This document shows positions 58,363 to 64,000 of a DNA stretch of 64,000 nt, one piece after another. Positions within the stretch are counted from its first letter, which is position 1; each line of letters begins with the position of its first letter. Origin of the DNA: Streptomyces guryensis (lineage in GTDB: Bacteria; Actinomycetota; Actinomycetes; Streptomycetales; Streptomycetaceae); NCBI RefSeq assembly GCF_021261325.1, contig NZ_JAJSBI010000013.1:1-64000 (forward strand), written 5' to 3'. The notes under the pieces were generated by a model. The model was not told the DNA's origin, ran no database searches, and worked only from the letters and a program-made list of their open reading frames with translations. The position numbers were made by a program, and so were the translations under genes.

Positions 58363-60115
58363 GCGGCTTGCGCCCCGACAGGTGCAGCTCCCTCAGCCGC
58401 GCCTCCTCCAGCTCCGTCGGCGCGCCCATCATCAGGTCCTGGGCGTTGCCGTTGAGCGGGAAGGCGATGGTCTCGCGGATGTTCGGCTCGTCGGCCAGCA
58501 GCATGACGATGCGGTCGACGCCGGGGGCGATGCCGCCGTGCGGCGGGGCGCCGAAGCGGAAGGCGCGCAGCATGCCGGCGAACTTCTCCTCGACGGTGTC
58601 GCGGTCGTAGCCCGCGATCTCGAAGGCCTTCAGCATGATCTCGGGCTCGTGGTTCCGGATCGCTCCGGAGGACAGCTCGACGCCGTTGCAGACGATGTCG
58701 TACTGCCAGCCGAGGATGTCGAGCGGGTCCTGGGTCTCCAGGGCCTCCAGGCCGCCCTGCGGCATCGAGAAGGGGTTGTGCGAGAAGTCGATCGCACCGG
58801 TCTCCTCGTCCTTCTCGTACATCGGGAAGTCGACGATCCAGCAGAACCGGAAGACGCCCTCCTCGAAGTGCCCGGCACGCTTGGCAGCCTCGACCCGCAC
58901 CGCGCCCATGATCTTCGAGACCTCGTCGAACTCGCCCGCACCGAAGAACACCGCGTGCCCGGCGGCCAGCGACAGACGCTTGGTCAGCTCGGCGACGTTC
59001 TCCTCGGTGAGGAACTTGGCGATCGGGCCGGACAGCGAACCGTCCTCGGCCACACGCACCCAGGCCAGGCCCCTCGCGCCCTGCGAGACCGCGAAGTCCC
59101 CGAGCTGGTCGAAGAACTTCCGGGGCTGAGCGGAGACGTCCGGCACCGGCAGCGCACGTACATGCTTGCCGGCGAAGGCCTTGAACTCGGAGCCCTCGAA
59201 GATGTCGGTGATGTCGACGAGCTCCAGCTGGGCCCGCAGGTCGGGCTTGTCGGAGCCGTACTTCAGCATCGCCTCGCGGAACGGGATCCGCGGGAAGGGC
59301 GAGGTGACGTGCCGGCCGCCCCCGAACTCCTCGAACAGCTCCGTCATCAGCTGCTCGATCGGGCGGAAGACGTCCTCCTGCTCGACGAAGCTCATCTCGA
59401 TGTCGAGCTGGTAGAACTCGCCCGGCGAACGGTCCGCACGCGCGTCCTCGTCGCGGAAGCAGGGCGCGATCTGGAAGTAGCGGTCGAAGCCGGAGATCAT
59501 CAGCAGCTGCTTGAACTGCTGCGGGGCCTGCGGAAGGGCGTAGAACTTGCCCGGGTTCAGCCGGGAGGGGACCACGAAGTCGCGGGCGCCCTCGGGGGAG
59601 GTGGCCGACAGGATCGGCGTCGCCATCTCGTTGAAGCCGAGGGCGACCATCTTCGAGCGGATCGAGGCGATCACCGACGACCGCAGCATGATGTTCTTGT
59701 GCATGCGCTCGCGGCGCAGGTCCAGGAAGCGGTACTCCAGGCGCCGCTCTTCGTTGACCCCGTCCTCGGTGTTGATCGTGAACGGGAGCGGGGCGGCCGC
59801 GCCGAGCAGCTCGACCTCGCCGACCTCGACCTCGATCTCACCGGTCGGCAGGTCCGGGTTGACGTTCTCGGTGCCCCGGGAGACGACCTTGCCGTCGACG
59901 CGGACCGTCGACTCCTTGGTCAGCTTGTCGAGGGCCTCGTAGGCCGGGGTGCCCGGACGGGCGACGAGCTGGGTGATGCCGTAGTGGTCCCGCAGATCGA
60001 TGAAGAGGATGCCGCCCAGGTCGCGCCGATTGTGCAGCCAGCCACTCAGCCGGACGTCGGTGCCGACGTCAGAGGAGCGGAGCTCGCCGCAGGTGTGGGA
60101 CCTGTACCGATGCAT
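58352..60115 (-). CDS. aspS: Aspartyl-tRNA synthetase
   Basis: 587 aa. N-terminal OB-fold anticodon domain (VRLSGWLHNRRDLGGILFIDLRDHYG), class II motifs (FLDLRRERMHKN, FRDEDARADRSPGEFYQLDIEMSF, GVDRIVMLLADEPNIRETIAFP) and the bacterial GAD insertion domain (about 290-420). Ends PQPK. Essential enzyme; bacterial AspRS, discriminating or not cannot be decided by eye. parS lies just upstream. Confidence 0.97.
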   Translation of the reverse strand: MHRYRSHTCGELRSSDVGTDVRLSGWLHNRRDLGGILFIDLRDHYGITQLVARPGTPAYEALDKLTKESTVRVDGKVVSRGTENVNPDLPTGEIEVEVGEVELLGAAAPLPFTINTEDGVNEERRLEYRFLDLRRERMHKNIMLRSSVIASIRSKMVALGFNEMATPILSATSPEGARDFVVPSRLNPGKFYALPQAPQQFKQLLMISGFDRYFQIAPCFRDEDARADRSPGEFYQLDIEMSFVEQEDVFRPIEQLMTELFEEFGGGRHVTSPFPRIPFREAMLKYGSDKPDLRAQLELVDITDIFEGSEFKAFAGKHVRALPVPDVSAQPRKFFDQLGDFAVSQGARGLAWVRVAEDGSLSGPIAKFLTEENVAELTKRLSLAAGHAVFFGAGEFDEVSKIMGAVRVEAAKRAGHFEEGVFRFCWIVDFPMYEKDEETGAIDFSHNPFSMPQGGLEALETQDPLDILGWQYDIVCNGVELSSGAIRNHEPEIMLKAFEIAGYDRDTVEEKFAGMLRAFRFGAPPHGGIAPGVDRIVMLLADEPNIRETIAFPLNGNAQDLMMGAPTELEEARLRELHLSGRKPQPK

Positions 60116-60161
60116 CGTCGTTCATCCAGTCTTCGCGGATCGGGGTCTGTGTCACTCAGGG

Positions 60162-60177
60162 TGTTTCACGTGAAACA
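60162..60177. other. parS: parS site (ParB binding)
   Basis: TGTTTCACGTGAAACA, a perfect 16-bp palindrome with the Streptomyces/Bacillus parS core GTTTCACGTGAAAC, between aspS and the SpoIIE-type phosphatase. Such sites cluster near oriC and load ParB for chromosome segregation. Confidence 0.93.
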
Positions 60178-60259
60178 CCCCCAGCGTACCGGGCACCCCG
60201 AGATCGGCTCCCCACCATTAAGAGTGGGCAATCGGTGGCACTCCTCGATCACCTCTCCA

Positions 60260-60271
60260 TAAAGTGGGGCA
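60260..60271 (+). promoter_or_regulatory. -10 element of phosphatase gene
   Basis: TAAAGT followed by exactly six bases (GGGGCA) and the ATG: leaderless spacing; the GGGG could alternatively be a close Shine-Dalgarno. Confidence 0.5.
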
Positions 60272-62413
60272 ATGCGCACTGGTGAGCCTCTGCCCGCCGT
60301 GGGGGAGGTTCTCGCCGCCCTCGCGACCGGCCTGTGGCAATGGGACACCGCCACCGAACTCGTCACGGTCGACGCCGAGGCGGCCCGGCTGCTGGGGCTG
60401 CCCGCCGAGCAGACCACCCTCACGGAGGCCAAGGCCCGGGCCCGTCTCCACCCGGTCGACTGGAACGAGATCATCGCCGTCGTCGGGCTCGCCGTCGCCG
60501 AAGGCACGCTGGCCGAGGTGCGGATCCGGATCATGGACGAGCACGGCCGGGTGATCCGCGTCGTCCGCTCCCGCTCCAAGCCGTCGTTCGACCGGGAGAA
60601 GAAGTCGTTCCAGCTGATCGGCACCCTTCAGGAGGTCACCGAGCCGACGCCGGGCACGCCGGCCGGACGCAGCGCCGTCACCGGCGACTGGCGGCGATCC
60701 AGGGAGGCGTTCCTGCTGGACGCGGGCCGCGCGCTGGCGGAGGCGCGGTCCACGGAGGAGGTGCTGCGGGTCGCGGCGGGCCTGTCGATGCCCGGATTCT
60801 CGCCGGACGGGCTCGCCGTGTTCAGCGTGCAGGGCGACCGACTGAGAATCATCGGCCAACACGGCCACCAGCCCAGCGACGAGGGCCCCTTCTCCCACAT
60901 GTCGCTGGACACCGACTACCCGGCCGCCGAGGTGATCCGCACCGGCCGGGCCGTCTATCTCTCCACACCCCAGGAGTACAAGTCCCGCTATCCGGTCACC
61001 TGGCCGCTCGCCTCGTCCTTCGGCCGCCACTCCTGGGCGTTCCTGCCGCTGACCGTGGCCGGCCGCACGATAGGGACCTGGATGGCGGCCTTCGCCTATC
61101 CGGTCACCTTCAATCCGGACGAGCGGTCCGTGCTGACGACGGTGGCCCGCATGCTCGCCCAGGCGCTGTCCCGGGCCGGGACCGCCGAGACGGAACGGGC
61201 ACTGACGGACGGCCTGCAGCGCTCGATGCTGCCGACCCTGGGGCCACAGATACCGGGCATGAGCGTGGCCGCCCGCTATGTCCCCACCGGCGGCGGCCTC
61301 CAGGTCGGCGGCGACTGGTACGACATGATCCCGCTGCCCAACGGCCGGATCGCCCTGGTCATCGGTGACGTCCAGGGCCACGACGTGCGGGCGGCCGGAC
61401 TGATGGGCCAGCTCCGTATCGCCCTGCGCGCGTACGCCTCCGAGGGCCACCGCCCCGACGCGGTGCTCTCCCGCGCCTCCCGCTTCCTGCACGGCCTGTC
61501 GGACGGCGCCACCCGGCCCGGTGCCCCCGAGGAGGACGCCCTCGCGGACCTGCGCTTCGCGACCTGCCTGTACGTCGAGGCCGACCCGGCGACCGGCACC
61601 CTCGACATCGCGCGCGCCGGGCACCCGGACCCGGCGATCCGGATGGCGGACGGCACGGTGCTGGGCCGTCCGACCGCGGGCGGGCTGCCGCTGGGCATCG
61701 ACCCGGACGCCGACTACCCGACCACCCGGATCACCCTCGAACCCGGCGAGACCATGCTGATCTGCACCGACGGTCTGATCGAGACCGGCGGCCACGACCT
61801 GGACAGCGGATGGCAGCGGATCCGCAGCATCCTGGAGGAACACAAGGGCGACCTGGAGGAACTGGCCGACGCCCTGGTCCAGGGCGTCCACGGCCCCTCC
61901 TCCCACCACACCACCGGCCCCCTCGCGGACCGGCGCGAGGACGACATAGCCGTACTGCTGCTGTGCCGGCCGGGGGAGGGCTGCGGCGAGACGGTGCTGG
62001 TGCCGCCGACGGTGCGCCGCACCATGCTGTCCGTCGCTCAGGCGGAACCGGAGCGGGTGGCGGTGGCCCGTCAGCACCTGCGTGAGTTGCTGCACGACTG
62101 GCCCTCGCCGGACCAGGTCGACTCGGCGGTGCTGCTGGTCTCCGAGATGCTCACCAACGTCCTCGTGCACACCGACGCCGACGCGCTGCTGCTGGCGGAG
62201 GTGCGGGGCGAACCCGGCAGCCGTCGGATGCGCATCACGGTCACGGACACCAGCGACGCCCTCCCGCACAAGCGCCGCCCCGGTGAACTGGCCTCCTCCG
62301 GGCGCGGGTTGATGCTCATCGAGCTGCTCGCGGACGCGTGGGGGGTGGACCCGCAGGGCGAGGGCAAGAGCATCTGGTTCGAGCTCTACGAGTCCGACGG
62401 CTCGGGTACCTGA
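60272..62413 (+). CDS. PAS-GAF-SpoIIE phosphatase-HATPase protein
   Basis: 713 aa in four modules. PAS (about 10-115, LWQWDTATELVTVDAEAARLLGLP). GAF (about 145-300). SpoIIE-type PP2C phosphatase (about 330-560, with GGDWYDMIPLPNGRIALVIGDVQGHD, ARAGHPDP and LICTDGLIE). C-terminal HATPase_c like an anti-sigma kinase (about 590-700, VLLVSEMLTNVLVHT, GRGLMLIELLADAWG). A phosphatase plus an anti-sigma-kinase-like module suggests a self-contained sigma-regulator switch (Rsb-like). Confidence 0.93.
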   Translation: MRTGEPLPAVGEVLAALATGLWQWDTATELVTVDAEAARLLGLPAEQTTLTEAKARARLHPVDWNEIIAVVGLAVAEGTLAEVRIRIMDEHGRVIRVVRSRSKPSFDREKKSFQLIGTLQEVTEPTPGTPAGRSAVTGDWRRSREAFLLDAGRALAEARSTEEVLRVAAGLSMPGFSPDGLAVFSVQGDRLRIIGQHGHQPSDEGPFSHMSLDTDYPAAEVIRTGRAVYLSTPQEYKSRYPVTWPLASSFGRHSWAFLPLTVAGRTIGTWMAAFAYPVTFNPDERSVLTTVARMLAQALSRAGTAETERALTDGLQRSMLPTLGPQIPGMSVAARYVPTGGGLQVGGDWYDMIPLPNGRIALVIGDVQGHDVRAAGLMGQLRIALRAYASEGHRPDAVLSRASRFLHGLSDGATRPGAPEEDALADLRFATCLYVEADPATGTLDIARAGHPDPAIRMADGTVLGRPTAGGLPLGIDPDADYPTTRITLEPGETMLICTDGLIETGGHDLDSGWQRIRSILEEHKGDLEELADALVQGVHGPSSHHTTGPLADRREDDIAVLLLCRPGEGCGETVLVPPTVRRTMLSVAQAEPERVAVARQHLRELLHDWPSPDQVDSAVLLVSEMLTNVLVHTDADALLLAEVRGEPGSRRMRITVTDTSDALPHKRRPGELASSGRGLMLIELLADAWGVDPQGEGKSIWFELYESDGSGT

Positions 62414-63447
62414 TACCGCGCCCGCAGTTCGTGTACGACACCGAAGGCGGCGGCGGTGAGCGGCACGGCGAGCAGCATCCCGAGGACCCCGGCGACGGAG
62501 GCCCCCGCCGTGATGGCCACCATCACCACCGCCGGGTGCATCTGCACGGTCCGGCTCTGGATCATCGGCGTGAGCACATGGCCCTCCAGGACCTGCACGG
62601 CGAGGACGATCCCGAGCACCCACAGCGCGATCACGAACCCACGGTCGGCGAGCGCGACCAGCACCGCCACAGCACCGGAGATGAAAGCACCGAGGTAGGG
62701 GATGAAGGCCCCGACGAAGACGAGCGCGCCGAGCCCGACGGCACCGGGCACATCCAGCACCAGCAGCCCCAGGGTGATGCAGACGGCATCGATGAGCGCG
62801 ATGAAGCTGGTGCCGCGCATGAACCCCTCGACGGCCTCATAGGCCCGGCGGGCCATGGCCTCAAGGGTGACGCCGCTCTCCCCCGGAGCGAGGCCCCTGA
62901 TCAGACCGGCGGCCTTGTGCGCATCGCGCAAGAAGAAGAAGACGAGGAACAGCGCCAGGACTGCCATGGCGATGCTCTCACCGACGACGCTGACCCCGCT
63001 GATGACATTGGAGGCGGCCGTCCCCCCGAACTTGGTGAGCAGCTCCTTGGCGTTCGTGGCGAGGTCGTCCAGCGAGGTCCCCGCCGCCCCGAAATGATCG
63101 GCGACCCCCTGGGCCGCGTCCTTCAGTGAGGCGACGATCTGGTCACCGGTGTCGATGAGCGCGGCGACGACGATGTACACGGCCCCACCGACCACCGCCA
63201 CGACCGCGACACAGGTGAGCCCGGCGGCGACGGACCGGTTGACCCTGGCCCTCACCAGCCGCCGGTGCAGCGGCCCCAGCAGGGCGGTCCCGAGCAGCGC
63301 GAGCAGCACCGGCGTCACGGCCGTACGGAACTGCGAGCACAGCAGCACCCCGACGTACACGACCCCGGCGAACAGCAGGATCACAGCGCACCAGGCGGCG
63401 AGCCGGAGAACGGGTCCGGGAAGCAGCGGTTGTCGGGGGGCCTGCAT
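62386..63447 (-). CDS. AI-2E-family transporter
   Basis: 353 aa. Multiple helices with the family segments VLLALLGTALLGPLHRRLV, ALFLVFFFLRD and VPGAVGLGALVFVGAFIPYLGAFISGAVAVLVAL. Family names imply autoinducer-2 export, but most members have other or unknown substrates. The ATG at 63447 has GGAAGG immediately before it; upstream start uncertain. The 3' end overlaps the phosphatase gene by 28 bp, convergently. Confidence 0.88.
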   Translation of the reverse strand: MQAPRQPLLPGPVLRLAAWCAVILLFAGVVYVGVLLCSQFRTAVTPVLLALLGTALLGPLHRRLVRARVNRSVAAGLTCVAVVAVVGGAVYIVVAALIDTGDQIVASLKDAAQGVADHFGAAGTSLDDLATNAKELLTKFGGTAASNVISGVSVVGESIAMAVLALFLVFFFLRDAHKAAGLIRGLAPGESGVTLEAMARRAYEAVEGFMRGTSFIALIDAVCITLGLLVLDVPGAVGLGALVFVGAFIPYLGAFISGAVAVLVALADRGFVIALWVLGIVLAVQVLEGHVLTPMIQSRTVQMHPAVVMVAITAGASVAGVLGMLLAVPLTAAAFGVVHELRARYQVPEPSDS

Positions 63448-63711
63448 CCTTCCATCTGGCCATATGTCAGCTCTACCGTCGCGCAGACACAGCCGAACGA
63501 GTCGCCCACCACTCCCGCTTCTACCGCCCCCCACCAGTGCAGATCACTTTCAGCAATCAGCTGCGACACTCCGAAGCGATCACCTAACGATCCCCGTAAC
63601 AAACAACCCCGGTCGGGTGTTACCAGCACCCGCCGGGTTCTCACCACAGGATCGAACGGACCGATCTCATGGGCAGCCATTCCAACGCTGAACAACGGCG
63701 CGAAGCAGGAC

Positions 63712-63742
63712 ATCGTCGGCCGGCTCCGAGCCGGCCGACGAT
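63712..63742. terminator. Terminator of the pirin gene
   Basis: 14-bp perfect stem (ATCGTCGGCCGGCT / AGCCGGCCGACGAT) with a CCG loop, 11 bp after the pirin stop on the minus strand. The 63448-63711 stretch otherwise shows no convincing gene. Confidence 0.88.
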
Positions 63743-63753
63743 CTGCCACGTAA

Positions 63754-64000
63754 CTACAGCCCGCCCTCGGACATCCCGTGCACGGCCGGGATCGTCCCCA
63801 GCCGGCCCTTCTGGAAGTCCTCGAACGCCTGCTGGAGTTCCTCGCGGGTGTTCATCACGAAGGGGCCGTAGTGGGCCATGGGCTCACGGATCGGCTGCCC
63901 GCCCAGCAGCACGACCTCCAGGTCCGGGGTGTGCGAGTCCTGCTTCTCGTCCGCGCGGACGGTCAGCGCGGAGCCCGCGCCGAACACGGCGGTCTGGCCC
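63754..64000 (-). CDS. Pirin family protein, C-terminal part (partial)
   Basis: Runs off the right edge. The visible C-terminal region reads TAVFGAGSALTVRADE...DLEVVLLGGQPIREPMAHYGPFVMNTREELQQAFEDFQKGRLG. LLGGQPIREPMAHYGPFVMNT is a conserved pirin C-terminal cupin signature. The metal-site region lies outside the window. Function in actinomycetes unclear (quercetinase-like in some bacteria). Confidence 0.92.
   Translation of the reverse strand, partial: GQTAVFGAGSALTVRADEKQDSHTPDLEVVLLGGQPIREPMAHYGPFVMNTREELQQAFEDFQKGRLGTIPAVHGMSEGGL

Noticed and set aside
63381..63749. Minus-strand frame of 122 codons before the AI-2E gene
   Set aside because: No ribosome site, mixed codon bias, overlaps the start of the permease gene; no domain.

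Overview
The window is high-GC actinobacterial chromosome, almost certainly Streptomyces. The evidence is codon use with G/C at nearly every third position, a snapalysin/LysR pair, an LAETG-type surface protein, DUF6479 and SCO2400-type proteins, many TANNNT-N6-ATG (leaderless) starts, and one perfect parS site (GTTTCACGTGAAAC core) beside aspS. A parS site together with metG and aspS suggests a core, oriC-proximal arm with accessory pieces interspersed. This placement is inference.

Layout. 1-3.2 kb: mobile remnant, with two tyrosine recombinases and the first codons of a probable IS256-type transposase, abutting a sensor kinase that has no visible response regulator. 4.5-9.6 kb: small envelope proteins, then a TetR regulator divergent from a patatin-like hydrolase and a cytochrome P450, with two identical 14-bp operator-like palindromes between them. 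9.8-16.7 kb: acyltransferase, AbiEii-like nucleotidyltransferase, large secreted beta-propeller protein, a frameshifted GrpB gene and several DUF proteins. 16.9-21.7 kb: exported proteins, an ArsR regulator with a palindromic operator, a cobalamin riboswitch driving a NiCoT cobalt transporter, and a nucleoside hydrolase. 21.8-23.2 kb: a ThrRS paralog lacking the editing region, preceded by an 18-codon leader peptide with three consecutive Thr codons and a strong hairpin, which reads as a transcription attenuator. 23.5-31.3 kb: lipoprotein, L7/L12-like membrane protein, GAF-ANTAR regulator, an XRE-TPR regulator divergent from a 52-aa exported peptide, and a giant HTH-STAND-WD40 protein. 31.5-37.5 kb: NPP1-like secreted protein, M20 amidohydrolase, zinc-ribbon protein and a four-gene ESX/WXG-type operon. 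37.7-46.4 kb: membrane proteins, MocR regulator with divergent alpha/beta hydrolase, endonuclease/phosphatase-fold protein, FUSC protein, snapalysin and its LysR regulator. 46.5-50 kb: VWA protein and metG.

50.0-55.0 kb is an accessory insert directly after the metG terminator: an AAA/DUF234-like ATPase, a small membrane protein and an HD-plus-HSP90-type (GHKL) ATPase, bounded by near-identical 24-bp direct repeats. It is the best candidate for an undescribed defence or stress-response cassette. 55-64 kb returns to ordinary genes: a broken Uma2-like gene, pectate lyase, an MFS remnant, aspS, parS, a PAS-GAF-SpoIIE-HATPase phosphatase, an AI-2E-type permease and the end of a pirin gene.

Three dispersed intergenic repeat families recur. 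One extends the 3' ends of two genes and another sits in frame inside a third. No tRNA, rRNA or CRISPR array was seen.
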